Notes: generated by a model not told the origin, from the letters alone. A stretch of DNA of 64,000 nt from Magnetovibrio sp. (GCF_036568125.1 NZ_DATCTF010000004.1:62001-126000), one strand, 5' to 3'; numbered from the stretch's first letter, positions 55,261 to 64,000 are shown. Made by a program: numbers and translations.

Positions 55261-55773
55261 TTAGGGGCGATCTTTGGGTTCGCTGTCCGCACTTGGTGGG
55301 TTTTTGGTGATGGTGACATCTTGATAGTCGACTTCAATGACATCGTCGCTTGCGTCACTGTCGGGTGATCGGTTCTGGGTGCTGTGCCAATAAAAATATT
55401 GTTGTCCGCTGTGGCGGGCGGCCTGCATGCGGCTGACGATCAGGCGCTTAAGCGCGGCGCGCAGCGGCGGGGTGAACAGCAAAAAGCCGATTGCATCGGT
55501 AAAAAAACCAGGCGTCAGCAACAAAATCCCGGCCGCCAACAAACAAAACCCGTCGAACACGGGATCTATCGGTGGCTCGCCGCGATCGAGGCTGTCTTGC
55601 AATCTCGTCAAGGCGCTCAGACCCTGGTGACGCAACAGCGCGGTGCCCGCGATGGCCGTCAAAACCACCACCGCAATGGTCGGCCACAACCCGATCGCCC
55701 CGCCAACTTGTATGAACAGCGCGATTTCGATCAGCGGTACGCCAATAAACCCGGCCAATAAAAGCAAAGCCAT
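55261..55773 (-). CDS. fxsA: FxsA family membrane protein
   Basis: The start at 55773 follows AAGGAAT and gives 170 residues. Three membrane helices carry the FxsA pattern: PLIEIALFIQVGGAIGLWPT (in part), then DGFCLLAAGILLLTPGFFTD and PPLRAALK. Overproduced FxsA relieves exclusion of phage T7 by the F plasmid in E. coli; the native role is unknown. A polar, acidic tail follows. It is 141 bases upstream of secB on the same strand and divergent from the Tim44-like gene. Confidence 0.9.
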   Translation of the reverse strand: MALLLLAGFIGVPLIEIALFIQVGGAIGLWPTIAVVVLTAIAGTALLRHQGLSALTRLQDSLDRGEPPIDPVFDGFCLLAAGILLLTPGFFTDAIGFLLFTPPLRAALKRLIVSRMQAARHSGQQYFYWHSTQNRSPDSDASDDVIEVDYQDVTITKNPPSADSEPKDRP

Positions 55774-55948
55774 ATTATTCCTTATGCCTTGCCCTTCCAT
55801 TGGCATCGGCCTATCTAACGGTTATCGTGAGGTGATGATCTGCGTATAGTCATCGTACGATAGCCTTTTTAATCTAGGGCAGATGTGGGGTCCAGTTCGG
55901 GGCCACGCAACCCAGCCCGGCCCATGGACATAAGCGACGGATAGCGGC

Positions 55949-56662
55949 ATGCAGTTTTTCGACATTATTCTTTTTGCCCTGATTGCCATCTTCTTGGTTT
56001 TGAGGTTACGCAGCGTGTTGGGCAATCGCGATGGCCATGAAGGCGGGTACGGCGATGTGTTCAAACGCGACCAGGATGCCAAGGCTGAGCCTCGCGACGA
56101 CAATGGAAATGTGATCGAGCTGCCCGGCGCGCGCACAGCCGACAGCGATCTCTTCGGTGACGAAAAACCCGTCGAGAAAGCCCAGCCACAAGAGGACCTG
56201 CCCGAAGGTCCGCTTGGCGACGGCATCCGCGCCATCCGCGAGAACGACCCAAGCTTTACCACCAAGGACTTTATCGGCGGCGCCAGCATGGCGTTCGAAA
56301 TGATTTTGAACGCCTACGCCGACGGCGACACCAAGACGTTGAAAAACTTGCTCAGCAGCGATGTGTTCGCAGGGTTCGAACAGGCCATATCCGAACGCAA
56401 CGCCGAAGGCCAAACGTTGCAGGAAACCCTGGTTGGTATTTCCAAGGCCGAGGTCGTGGAAGCTTATATGGACGGACGCGATGCTGTCGTAACGGTGAAA
56501 TTCGTGTCGGAACAAATTAGCGCGCTGTTGGACAGCGACGGATCGGTCATCGACGGGGATCCCACCAAGGTCGTAGAGGCGACGGATTTTTGGACTTTCT
56601 CGCGTCCGGCGAAATCGCGTAACCCCAACTGGTTGCTGGTCGGCACCGGCAGCCTGGAATAG
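55949..56662 (+). CDS. Tim44-domain protein
   Basis: The 237-residue protein has one N-terminal membrane helix (QFFDIILFALIAIFLVLRL, in part), a charged linker, and a Tim44-like domain (about 100-237: DFIGGASMAFEMILNAYADG, in part). It is the bacterial relative of mitochondrial Tim44, which tethers the import motor; in Caulobacter a homologue (TimA) has been described, with unclear function. Conservation next to mltA and secB is strong. Confidence 0.93.
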   Translation: MQFFDIILFALIAIFLVLRLRSVLGNRDGHEGGYGDVFKRDQDAKAEPRDDNGNVIELPGARTADSDLFGDEKPVEKAQPQEDLPEGPLGDGIRAIRENDPSFTTKDFIGGASMAFEMILNAYADGDTKTLKNLLSSDVFAGFEQAISERNAEGQTLQETLVGISKAEVVEAYMDGRDAVVTVKFVSEQISALLDSDGSVIDGDPTKVVEATDFWTFSRPAKSRNPNWLLVGTGSLE

Positions 56663-56673
56663 GGCCTGCCTTC

Positions 56674-57909
56674 ATGAGGACATCGGCCCTTTTATCCGCG
56701 TTCGCGCTCCTCGCGTTGACCGCCGGGTGCGCGCCGATGCCTGCCTCGCCCACCCTGCCCGCCTCGCCCCAGGCGGAAACCGGGCCCGAACCCAAGGTCG
56801 AACTGCGCAGTTGGACCTTTTCGGCCTTGCCCGGCTGGTCTTCGGATAAACACGGCGAAGCATTGGCCGCGTTTCAAAAATCGTGCGCACGTATGATGAC
56901 GTTGCCGCACAATCGCAACGTAGCTGCCAACGATGCCGCGCCGGGCGGCATGGTGCAAAATTGGCAAGGTCCATGCGGCGCGGCCAAAACGGTTTCGGTT
57001 GGCGATCACGCCCAAGCCAAGCGGTTCTTCGAAACGTGGTTTGTACCCTACGAGGTCGCCGACGTCGGCGATCCCGAAGGTCTGTTTACCGGCTATTACG
57101 AGCCTGAGCTCAACGGCGCTTGGAACCGCGGCGGACCTTATCAAACCGCGCTTTACGCCCGTCCCGACGATTTGGTCAGCGTCAGCCTGGGTGCGTTTGA
57201 CGACGAACTGGGCGGCAACACCATTTGGGGTCAGGTAAGTGATGGCAAGCTGGTGCCCTACGCCGACCGCGCCCGCATCGAAGCGGGTGAGGTCAAGGGA
57301 TTGCGCCCATTGCTGTGGGTCGACGATCCTGTCGATGCGTTTTTTCTTCATGTCCAAGGTTCGGGGCTGGTGAAGCTGTCGGACGGATCCTTTGTGCGGG
57401 TCGGCTTTGCCGGCAAAAACGGCCGCACCTATAAATCCATCGGCCGGGTGCTGATCGACAGCGGCGAAATCCCCGCCGACCGCCTGACCATGGACGCCAT
57501 TCGCGATTGGGTGCATGCCCGTCCGGTTGCAGGGCCGGAGCTGCTGCGCAAAAATCCCAGCTACGTGTTTTTTCGTCTGTTGGACGGCATCGGCGACGGC
57601 GACGGTCCATTGGGCGCACAAGGCGTATCGCTGACGTCGGGACGCTCGCTGGCAGTGGATCGGCGCTATCTGCCGTTGGGCGCGCCGTTATGGTTGATGA
57701 CCCACGATCCATTAGACGCAAACAGGCCGTTTCAACGTCTGATGATCGCGCAAGACACCGGCGGGGCCATTCGCGGCGTGGTGCGCGGCGATATCTTTTT
57801 CGGTCACGGCGCGGACGCCGGTAAGCGTGCGGGCAATATGAAACGGCCCGGACGATACTTCATCCTGCTGCCGCTGTCGGTGGTGCCGACCCTGGCCGAT
57901 AACCGATAA
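56674..57909 (+). CDS. mltA: Membrane-bound lytic murein transglycosylase A
   Basis: The 411-residue lipoprotein has its lipobox in LTAGC (Cys19). The MltA domain shows GLFTGYYEPELNGAW, and the 3D domain near the C-terminus has LAVDRRYLPLGAPLWL with IAQDTGGAIRG, holding the catalytic aspartates. It cleaves glycan strands to 1,6-anhydroMurNAc. It starts 11 bases after the Tim44-like gene. A gap of only 38 bases leads to lutA. Confidence 0.95.
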   Translation: MRTSALLSAFALLALTAGCAPMPASPTLPASPQAETGPEPKVELRSWTFSALPGWSSDKHGEALAAFQKSCARMMTLPHNRNVAANDAAPGGMVQNWQGPCGAAKTVSVGDHAQAKRFFETWFVPYEVADVGDPEGLFTGYYEPELNGAWNRGGPYQTALYARPDDLVSVSLGAFDDELGGNTIWGQVSDGKLVPYADRARIEAGEVKGLRPLLWVDDPVDAFFLHVQGSGLVKLSDGSFVRVGFAGKNGRTYKSIGRVLIDSGEIPADRLTMDAIRDWVHARPVAGPELLRKNPSYVFFRLLDGIGDGDGPLGAQGVSLTSGRSLAVDRRYLPLGAPLWLMTHDPLDANRPFQRLMIAQDTGGAIRGVVRGDIFFGHGADAGKRAGNMKRPGRYFILLPLSVVPTLADNR

Positions 57910-57947
57910 CGCTTGAATTGGGACTGTGCCGGGCACACAGTAGCGCT

Positions 57948-58742
57948 ATGAATGATACTTTACCTCCCCAGCCCCGTTTTTCTAAGCCACGCGTCGGATT
58001 GTTTGTCACCTGCCTGGTCGATTTGATGCGTCCGTCGGTCGGGTTCGCCGCATTGCGGCTGCTGGCGCGCGCGGGCGCCGAGGTGGTGGTGCCGGACGGG
58101 CAAACCTGCTGCGGCCAACCGGCATATAATTCCGGCGATATGAAAAACGCGCGCAAGCTGGCTCAAAACGTGATCGAGGCCTTTGCCGATTTCGATCACG
58201 TGGTCGCGCCATCGGGATCGTGCGCCGGCCAGATCGTGCATCACTATCCAAAACTGTTTGCCGACGACCCTGACTGGCGCAGCAAAGCCGAAGACCTGGC
58301 CACGCGCACGTTCGAACTGACCGCCTATTTGGTCGAACATCTCGACCTAAATGATAGTGGCGCGGTGTTTCACGGCAGCGCCACCTATCACGACAGCTGC
58401 GCGGGCCTGCGGGAGCTTGGGATCAAGAAACAGCCTCGCCACCTATTGGCCACCGTCGATGGACTGATATTGAACGAACTGGAAGAGTCTGAAGCATGTT
58501 GTGGTTTCGGCGGTTTGTTTTCGATCAAGTATCCCGACGTGTCGGGGGCTATCGTCGACAAAAAAGCCGATCGCGTCGAAAAGGCTGAGGCCGATTTGCT
58601 GCTCGGCGGCGACCTCGGTTGTTTGATGAACATGTCCGGTAAGCTCAGGCGGCGGGGTTCGGGGGTGCGGGTCTTTCACGTCGCTGAGGTGCTCGCCAAT
58701 ATGACCGATGGCCCCGCCATCGGTGAGGATGTGGACGCATGA
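57948..58742 (+). CDS. lutA: Lactate utilization protein A (Fe-S oxidoreductase, YkgE-like)
   Basis: The 264-residue protein carries the two CCG-domain repeats of LutA: GQTCCGQPAYNSG with CAGQI, and HDSCAGLREL with EACCGFGGLFS. These cysteines bind Fe-S clusters. LutA, LutB and LutC together oxidise L-lactate to pyruvate. The start at 57948 is preferred over 57918 because it matches the family. It overlaps lutB by four bases (ATGA). Confidence 0.93.
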   Translation: MNDTLPPQPRFSKPRVGLFVTCLVDLMRPSVGFAALRLLARAGAEVVVPDGQTCCGQPAYNSGDMKNARKLAQNVIEAFADFDHVVAPSGSCAGQIVHHYPKLFADDPDWRSKAEDLATRTFELTAYLVEHLDLNDSGAVFHGSATYHDSCAGLRELGIKKQPRHLLATVDGLILNELEESEACCGFGGLFSIKYPDVSGAIVDKKADRVEKAEADLLLGGDLGCLMNMSGKLRRRGSGVRVFHVAEVLANMTDGPAIGEDVDA

Positions 58743-60175
58743 GCCAAGATCCGCACTGTCACGATTTTCAAAAAGGCGCGAAGAAGGCACTGGACGACGA
58801 ACGCTTGCAGACCCTGCTCGGGCGTACGCTCGAAAACGGATTTCAAAAAAAACGTCTTCAGGGCATGGCGCGATTGCCGGAATACGACCGGCTGCGCGAT
58901 CAGGCGCGCGATCTGAAAAACCATGTGCTCGATCACCTGGATATGTATCTGGCCCGTTTCGAAACCGAGGTCATGAAGGCCGGCGGCCATGTGCATTGGG
59001 CCAGCGACGCGGCCGAAGCGCGCGAGATTATCGTCGAGATTTGCCGCAAGGCCGGCGCCAAGACGGTCAGCAAAGGCAAGTCGATGATCGCCGAAGAGAT
59101 CGGCCTCAACGACCACCTGATCGCCAACGCCATCACCCCGGTGGAAACGGACTTGGGCGAGTACATCATTCAGCTGCGCAATGAGCCGCCTAGTCACATC
59201 ATCGCACCCGCGTTTCATATTTCGAAGGAACAGGTCGCGGAAACGTTTTTGGAAAGCCATCCGCACCTCGACCCTGCGCGCGATCTCTCGGAACCAACTG
59301 CGCTGTTGAGCGAAGCCCGCGGTGAGTTGCGCGAAAAATTTCTGCGCGCCGACGTCGGCATCACCGGGGCGAACATTTTGGTCGCCGAAACCGGAACCGC
59401 GATGATCGTCACCAACGAAGGCAATGGCGATCTAACGCAAAATCTACCGCCGGTGCACATCGCTTTGACCTCGATCGAAAAGGTGGTGCCGACGTTGGAG
59501 GACGCGACCCTGATTTTGCGCCTGTTGGCGCGCACCGCGACGGGCCAGGAACAAAGCGTCTACAACACGTTCTTCACCGGCGCCAAGCGCCCGAGCGACA
59601 TAGACGGGCCAGAACAGTTCCATGTGGTGTTGTTGGACAACGGCCGTTCAGAGCTGCTGGGTTCGGAGTTTCGCGACATCTTGCGCTGCATCCGTTGCGG
59701 TGCGTGCATCAATCATTGCCCGGTGTATGGCGTAACCAGCGGCCATGCCTACGGCTGGGTCTATCCCGGTCCGATGGGTTCGGTGCTGACGCCGTATTTC
59801 GTCGGTATCGAAGAGGCCCACCCGTTACCAGGCGCTTCGACGTTTTGCGGGCGCTGCGAAGAGGTCTGTCCGGTGCGCATCCCCCTGCCCCAACTGTTGC
59901 GCAGTTGGCGGGTGCGTGCGTTTGAGCGCAAATTGCCCGGCGGCGCGTCCGGCGTTGTGCAACGTATAGCGCTTGGAGGTTGGGCGATGTTGGCACGGCG
60001 GCCGTGGCTGTACCGTCCGGCGATGAGTCTCGGTGTGGGGCTCTTGCATAAGCTGGCGGGCGGCAGAGGTGCGTTTCGCCGTTTGATCGGCGCAGGCGGT
60101 TGGACCAAAGCGCGCGATCTTCCCGCGCCCCAAGGCGGCACGTTTCAATCCAGATACCGCAAGGGGGAACGATGA
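58739..60175 (+). CDS. lutB: Lactate utilization protein B (Fe-S, YkgF/LldF-like)
   Basis: The 478-residue LutB has the LUD domain (NAITPVETDLGEYIIQLRNE, in part) and two 4Fe-4S sites, CIRCGACINHCPVYG and CGRCEEVCPVRIP, in the C-terminal third. It passes electrons from lactate oxidation to the respiratory chain. Overlaps of four bases join it to lutA and lutC. No LutP permease or LutR regulator is adjacent. Confidence 0.94.
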   Translation: MSQDPHCHDFQKGAKKALDDERLQTLLGRTLENGFQKKRLQGMARLPEYDRLRDQARDLKNHVLDHLDMYLARFETEVMKAGGHVHWASDAAEAREIIVEICRKAGAKTVSKGKSMIAEEIGLNDHLIANAITPVETDLGEYIIQLRNEPPSHIIAPAFHISKEQVAETFLESHPHLDPARDLSEPTALLSEARGELREKFLRADVGITGANILVAETGTAMIVTNEGNGDLTQNLPPVHIALTSIEKVVPTLEDATLILRLLARTATGQEQSVYNTFFTGAKRPSDIDGPEQFHVVLLDNGRSELLGSEFRDILRCIRCGACINHCPVYGVTSGHAYGWVYPGPMGSVLTPYFVGIEEAHPLPGASTFCGRCEEVCPVRIPLPQLLRSWRVRAFERKLPGGASGVVQRIALGGWAMLARRPWLYRPAMSLGVGLLHKLAGGRGAFRRLIGAGGWTKARDLPAPQGGTFQSRYRKGER

Positions 60176-60849
60176 GCGCGCGCAAAGACATCTTCGCCCG
60201 CCTGAAGACGACGCTGGATCGGGTGCACAATCCGACGGTGCGCTATTCGCGCGCCGATCGGTATATCCAAAAGGGCGGATCGCACCTGATCCCCGAACGC
60301 GGCCGCGCCGACGGTGCTGCACGGACCGCGCTGTTCGTATCCGAAGCCGAATATGCGGCGGCCGACGTACGCCGCTTGGCGCGTCTCGACGATGTGCCGG
60401 ACGTGGTGAAAGGGATCTTGAACGAGGCTAAAATCGGCGCGGTTAAGATCGCACCCGACGATAGATTGCAAGCAATGGACTGGTCGGGTATCGAGGTCGC
60501 CTTTGGTCGCGGCGTAGGGTCGGACCATGCCGGTTTATCGTTCGCGTATGGCGGGGTTTCTGAGACAGGTACCTTGGTGATGACCTCGAGCGCCCAGTCG
60601 CCGACGACGTTGAACTTCCTGCCCGACGTGCATATTGTTGTGGTCCGCGAAGAAACGATCGCGGCCAATTATGAAGAGGTGTGGAATCTCCTGCGTCAGG
60701 ACGCCAAACCCGACACCCCGCGCCTGCCGCGCACGGTCAACTGGATCACCGGCCCGTCGCGCACCGCGGATATTGAACAAACCTTGTTGTTGGGTGCGCA
60801 CGGTCCGCGCAAGTTGATAATTTTGCTGATCGATGCCGAAATCTCGTAA
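60172..60849 (+). CDS. lutC: Lactate utilization protein C (YkgG-like)
   Basis: The start at 60172 overlaps the lutB stop by four bases and gives 225 residues beginning SARKDIFARLK. It is a LUD-domain protein with AYGGVSETGTLVMTSSAQSP and GPSRTADIEQTLLLGAHGP (in part). It completes the LutABC complex. A Smr-domain gene starts 17 bases before its end. Confidence 0.93.
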   Translation: MSARKDIFARLKTTLDRVHNPTVRYSRADRYIQKGGSHLIPERGRADGAARTALFVSEAEYAAADVRRLARLDDVPDVVKGILNEAKIGAVKIAPDDRLQAMDWSGIEVAFGRGVGSDHAGLSFAYGGVSETGTLVMTSSAQSPTTLNFLPDVHIVVVREETIAANYEEVWNLLRQDAKPDTPRLPRTVNWITGPSRTADIEQTLLLGAHGPRKLIILLIDAEIS

Positions 60850-61399
60850 ACCCCGTCCACCAAAAAAGAAAAAGGCAGAAACGCCCGAGGATGACCTGAA
60901 TCTGTGGCGCGCCGTGGCGCAAACGGTCGAACCCTTGAAAGGCCGTGACGTTCCGCCGGAAGATTTCGGCGCCAAGCCACCGGCGAAATGCCGCCCGTCC
61001 CTGCCCGTCGTCCGCCCTGAAACACCGCCGCCGATGCTCAGGCCACTGCCCGAGCTGACCCACGAAGATCAGCCGGGTTTGGACAAAGCCACCGCAAAAC
61101 GTATGCGCCGCGGACAGGTGCGGCTTGAGGGGCGCTTGGATCTGCACGGCCAAACCCAGGCCGAGGCGCACCGCGCATTGGATGCTTTTTTGGACGCGGC
61201 CTACATGGTGGGCAAGCGCGAGGTGTTGGTGATCACCGGCAAGGGCACGCGGGCGGATGGCTCGATCGGTGTTTTGCGCGAACAGGTGCCGCGCTGGCTG
61301 AGCTCGTACCCCAACCGCGCCAAGGTGGTTGCATTCAGTTATGCCTCGCCCAAAGATGGTGGCGTAGGGGCGCTGTACGTGCGCCTGAAAAAGCGCTAA
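60833..61399 (+). CDS. Smr-domain protein (MutS2-type endonuclease domain)
   Basis: The 188-residue protein has a basic, proline-rich N-terminus (SRKPRPPKKKK) and a C-terminal Smr domain with LDLHGQTQAEAHRALDAFL and VITGKGTRADGSIGVLREQV (in part). The motifs LDLHG and GKG define the family. Smr proteins cut DNA or RNA; the bacterial YdaL type nicks DNA in vitro. Its overlap with lutC suggests coupled translation with a lactate operon, though function does not obviously connect. It commonly follows mltA in alphaproteobacteria, so lutABC may have been inserted between them. Confidence 0.9.
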   Translation: MPKSRKPRPPKKKKAETPEDDLNLWRAVAQTVEPLKGRDVPPEDFGAKPPAKCRPSLPVVRPETPPPMLRPLPELTHEDQPGLDKATAKRMRRGQVRLEGRLDLHGQTQAEAHRALDAFLDAAYMVGKREVLVITGKGTRADGSIGVLREQVPRWLSSYPNRAKVVAFSYASPKDGGVGALYVRLKKR

Positions 61400-61455
61400 C
61401 AGTTACCTTATCCCCTTGATACTTTGAGTATTTCGACATTTCAGGAGTTTGTCTA

Positions 61456-61791
61456 ATGCACCCCTACGCTCTGTTGGGCCTTGCGATATTCGCCGAAGTG
61501 GTCGGTACGTCGGCGTTGAAGGTGTCCGAAGGCATGTCCAAGCTGGGTCCCGTGGTGCTGGTCGTTGTGGGCTACGGACTGTCGTTTTGGCTGCTATCGT
61601 TGACGTTGCTGAGCATGCCGGTGGGCTTGGTTTATGCGATTTGGAGCGGTGTGGGCATCGCCGCCATCGCCCTGATCGGCCAGTTTATGTTCGGTGAAAC
61701 GCTCACCCTGGGCTCGATGCTTGGCATGGGCTTGATCATTGCCGGGATCGTGGTGTTGCAGATGTCGGGTACCGGCTCAGCCGCGCACTGA
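61456..61791 (+). CDS. Small multidrug resistance exporter (EmrE/SugE type)
   Basis: The 111-residue protein has four membrane helices. Glu14 (AIFAEVVGTSALK) is the proton and drug binding residue, and Tyr60 and Trp63 (VYAIWSGVGIAAI) match the EmrE positions. These favour the EmrE-like drug exporter over SugE-type guanidinium exporters. AGGAG precedes the start. It should exchange protons for quaternary ammonium or similar cations. Confidence 0.92.
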   Translation: MHPYALLGLAIFAEVVGTSALKVSEGMSKLGPVVLVVVGYGLSFWLLSLTLLSMPVGLVYAIWSGVGIAAIALIGQFMFGETLTLGSMLGMGLIIAGIVVLQMSGTGSAAH

Positions 61792-61853
61792 TCCATTTGA
61801 CGGGAATTTAACCACTTATCGCTAACCTCAGCCCCACGGATCGAGGAGCTGCG

Positions 61854-62237
61854 ATGACGCCGTTTGGGGAAAAAATGCGAACCTTGCGCGATGCCAAGGG
61901 GGTATCGCAAAAACAGATGGCCACGGCACTGGGTGTGTCCGGGGCTTATTTGTCGGCGCTGGAACACGGCAATCGTGGCCGTCCCGGTTCCGGTCTGATC
62001 ATGCAAATCTGTGATTATTTCGGCCTGATCTGGGACGACAGCGAAGAGCTGAAACGTTTGGCGCGCCTGTCTCATCCGCGCGTCACGGTGGACACCGCCG
62101 GGATGAGCGCCAAGGCCACCGAACTGGCCAACGAGCTGGCGGAATCCATCGGCGATCTGGACGAGCCGACGCTGCAATGGATCCTTGACGAAATCCGCGC
62201 CCAGAAGCTCGCCAAAAGCTCCGGACCGGCCTATTGA
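61854..62237 (+). CDS. XRE-family transcriptional regulator
   Basis: The 127-residue protein starts with a helix-turn-helix: MRTLRDAKGVSQKQMATALG, then SGAYLSALEHGNRGRP. The remainder (LANELAESIGDLDEPTLQWI, in part) is helical without a known ligand domain. It is close to short conserved XRE regulators of alphaproteobacteria. Targets are unknown; the exporter before and the hemerythrin after it are candidates by position only. Confidence 0.9.
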   Translation: MTPFGEKMRTLRDAKGVSQKQMATALGVSGAYLSALEHGNRGRPGSGLIMQICDYFGLIWDDSEELKRLARLSHPRVTVDTAGMSAKATELANELAESIGDLDEPTLQWILDEIRAQKLAKSSGPAY

Positions 62238-62316
62238 ACCGTCCTTCAATGCCGGGTTTGCCGAAAGGCTAAAGTTCTCATACAATTGACGTGGGTGCCG
62301 AGGAGGAGAACTGGAC

Positions 62317-62754
62317 ATGCTTATGCAGTGGTCCAAGGCGCTTGAGATAGGCCATCCGATTATCGACTACGATCACCAGATGCTGGTGAACATCGCCAAC
62401 GATCTACACCATGCGGTTCATGCCAATCTTGGCGATCAGATGATCGCGCAGTCCCTGCAGCGCCTGGTGCAATACATCGAAACGCATTTCGCCCGCGAAG
62501 AAGAGCTTTTTTCCAAAACCCGCTATCCCCATGTTGAAAAGCATAAACAAAATCACCGCGATATCGAAAAATTGGTCCACGGATTTTTAACCGCTTTCGA
62601 AGCCGACCCCAATGCCGTGGATATGAACAAGTTGCTCGGCTTTATGAAGGAATGGTTGATCAAGCACATCGGCAAGCTGGACAAAAGTTATGCGTCATAT
62701 GTGATCAAGTCCGAAAAATCATCGACCCTGGGCCAGCGCCGCGGATTTGCGTGA
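62317..62754 (+). CDS. Bacteriohemerythrin
   Basis: A 145-residue hemerythrin with the di-iron ligand set: His20 in DYDHQMLV, then THFAREEELF with His and Glu, HVEKHKQNH with two His, and HIGKLDKSY with His and Asp. Single-domain bacterial forms bind O2 and may serve as store, carrier or sensor in microaerobic life. GAGGAGGAG before the start is a strong ribosome site. The gene is monocistronic. Confidence 0.93.
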   Translation: MLMQWSKALEIGHPIIDYDHQMLVNIANDLHHAVHANLGDQMIAQSLQRLVQYIETHFAREEELFSKTRYPHVEKHKQNHRDIEKLVHGFLTAFEADPNAVDMNKLLGFMKEWLIKHIGKLDKSYASYVIKSEKSSTLGQRRGFA

Positions 62755-62847
62755 ATACGATTTTATGAAGATTTAACCCCTCGTTTTTACCATATTATAT
62801 GAAATGGGCGTAAGATCACCAAAAGCCGAAACGGTGGATGAGACAGC

Positions 62848-63804
62848 ATGGCGGCAGAGCCGAAGAAAAAACCGGAAGGCCTGATCGGTAAAATTACCGG
62901 CGTGCTGGGATTGAAAAAAAATCAACCCACTGCCAAAAGCGCCGCGCCGAAAGCGGCATCACCGTTTTCTGACGCCAAAAAAAGTCGTCCCGCCGCACCG
63001 GTTCATTGGCCCGCCAACCGTCTCAATGTCGTCGAAAAGTTATGGGGTCTGGGTTACACCACGCCGGGTGGCGCCGACTTCGTCAAGTTGCTGTTGCCGC
63101 TGTTGGGGCTGGATGAAAAGAAAAGCTTGCTTCTGCTGGGCGCGGGATTGGGCGGAATATGCGAAACCATTGCCGAAGAAACCGGCGTTTGGATCACCGG
63201 TTACGAGCCCGATAAAGAACTTGCCAAAATGGGTCAGGAAAGCATGAAGCGCGCAGGTCTGCAGCGCAAAGCGCCGATCCGTTTCGATCACATGGAAGAC
63301 CTCAAGCTCAAGCCCAAGTCCTTCGACGCGATGATGGCGTTCGATGCCATCCACACGGTCAAAGATAAAAAAGCTTTGTTCACCGCGGTCAGCGAGGCGC
63401 TGCGCCTTGACGGCGAGATGCTGTTCATTAGCTACGTTTTGCCCAACACCAATCCGCCCAGCGAAAAGGTGCAAATCTGGGCGCGCCATCAGAGCCTAAT
63501 GCCGCATCTGTGGCCGCAAGAGGCGATGGTGGCGATGTTGCAGGGCTGCAATCTAGATGTGCGCCCGCCCGATGACATCACCCACGACTTTCGCGTCCGA
63601 GTGTTGAAGGCGTGGATGGACTTTTTATCGACGATGAAAAAGGACGAACTGTTGAACATCGCCGCCGATCTGGTCGGGGAATGCGAACGTTGGGCCGACC
63701 TCATCACGGCGATCGATTGCGGCGACCTCAAGGTGATGAAATATCATTGCATCAAATTGCCCGATCAGCGTAAATCGGTGCACGAATTGATGGCCAAAGC
63801 CTAA
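62848..63804 (+). CDS. SAM-dependent methyltransferase, class I
   Basis: The 318-residue protein has a Lys/Ala/Pro-rich N-terminal 55 residues and a Rossmann methyltransferase domain with motif I LLLLGAGLGGICETIAEE, an acidic end of strand 2 (YEPDKE) and FDAMMAFDAIHTVKDKKALF (in part) as motif II and post-motifs. The C-terminal 80 residues are helical. The substrate is not evident. It converges on hslU, with five bases between the stops. Confidence 0.8.
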   Translation: MAAEPKKKPEGLIGKITGVLGLKKNQPTAKSAAPKAASPFSDAKKSRPAAPVHWPANRLNVVEKLWGLGYTTPGGADFVKLLLPLLGLDEKKSLLLLGAGLGGICETIAEETGVWITGYEPDKELAKMGQESMKRAGLQRKAPIRFDHMEDLKLKPKSFDAMMAFDAIHTVKDKKALFTAVSEALRLDGEMLFISYVLPNTNPPSEKVQIWARHQSLMPHLWPQEAMVAMLQGCNLDVRPPDDITHDFRVRVLKAWMDFLSTMKKDELLNIAADLVGECERWADLITAIDCGDLKVMKYHCIKLPDQRKSVHELMAKA

Positions 63805-63809
63805 CCGGC

Positions 63810-64000
63810 TTAAAGAATGAATTTCCGCAAATCGGCGTTTTGCGCCAAGTTCGATACCGTATCGCGCACGTTGCTCGCGTCGATGACCACGGTTTCGCCG
63901 TTGCGTTCGGACGCTTCGAAACTGATCTCTTCGAGCAGCTTTTCCATCACCGTGTGCAGGCGGCGTGCGCCGATGTTTTCCATCGATGCGTTGATTTCCG
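63810..64000 (-). CDS. hslU: HslU ATPase subunit, C-terminal part (gene cut by window)
   Basis: Read on the minus strand from the right edge, 62 full codons precede the TAA at 63810-63812. The peptide includes [20 protein letters not shown] and ends ADLRKFIL. Both are diagnostic for HslU, whose C-terminal tail inserts into HslV to switch the protease on. The rest of the gene, and hslV if the order is usual, lie beyond the edge. Confidence 0.95.
   Translation of the reverse strand, partial: EINASMENIGARRLHTVMEKLLEEISFEASERNGETVVIDASNVRDTVSNLAQNADLRKFIL

Overview
The window is a stretch of alphaproteobacterial core chromosome, most like a Rhodospirillales-type marine or magnetotactic lineage. 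This rests on gene content and order, not on a search. The markers are the 1623-residue NAD-glutamate dehydrogenase, the block DUF3576 lipoprotein-leuS-lptE-holA, the block parB-parA-rsmG-mnmG-mnmE, HemJ in place of HemG/HemY, the run ppsR-maf-aroE-coaE-dnaQ followed by secB, a Tim44-domain protein, and hslU at the right edge. I see no insertion sequence, prophage, CRISPR array, toxin-antitoxin pair or other island.

Layout. 0-2.6 kb: envelope polysaccharide genes (a glycosyltransferase cut by the left edge, and a CapD/FlaA1-type dehydratase). 2.7-12.4 kb: purH, a NatAB-type ABC exporter, a lone receiver protein, NAD-glutamate dehydrogenase, a small membrane protein. 12.4-17.3 kb: tRNA-Gly(GCC), a Pro-tRNA deacylase, CnoX-like thioredoxin, Lon-N protein, Trm112, DUF971, and a ubiquinone hydroxylase. 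17.3-20.8 kb: a nitrogen block, glnK-amtB and a second amt, each behind a sigma-54-like promoter. 20.9-31.3 kb: ftsK-lolA, an OmpR-type regulator, a RibA whose RibB-like half has lost its active-site loop, an unassigned protein with an L,D-transpeptidase, YggS, a ThiE-like protein, a porin and a DUF3576 lipoprotein.

31.4-50.4 kb leads up to the probable replication origin. leuS-lptE-holA run rightward. parB, parA, rsmG, mnmG and mnmE run leftward with two perfect 16-bp parS sites among them. A ferredoxin follows, then three rightward genes (DUF255, ogt-like, qor), then leftward rho, hemJ, hemH and hemE. The 463-bp gap between divergent hemE and ppsR (49924-50386) matches the known position of the origin in Caulobacter and Rickettsia. 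It holds an AT-rich stretch, a near-consensus DnaA box, weaker boxes, a CtrA half-site and a repeated 12-mer. Genes point mainly away from this gap on both sides, as expected for a bidirectional origin.

50.4-64 kb: ppsR, maf, a stand-alone zinc-binding CZB protein, aroE, coaE, dnaQ; leftward secB and fxsA; Tim44-like and mltA; a lutABC lactate-oxidation operon that runs into a Smr-domain gene; an EmrE-type exporter, an XRE regulator, a bacteriohemerythrin, a methyltransferase, and the 3' end of hslU.

The most notable items are the origin and parS architecture, the paired sigma-54-like control of the ammonium genes, the RibA fusion with a dead RibB-like half, the unassigned gene at 26.5 kb, and structured AT-rich sequence in two convergent gaps. 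I found no clearly new multi-gene system.
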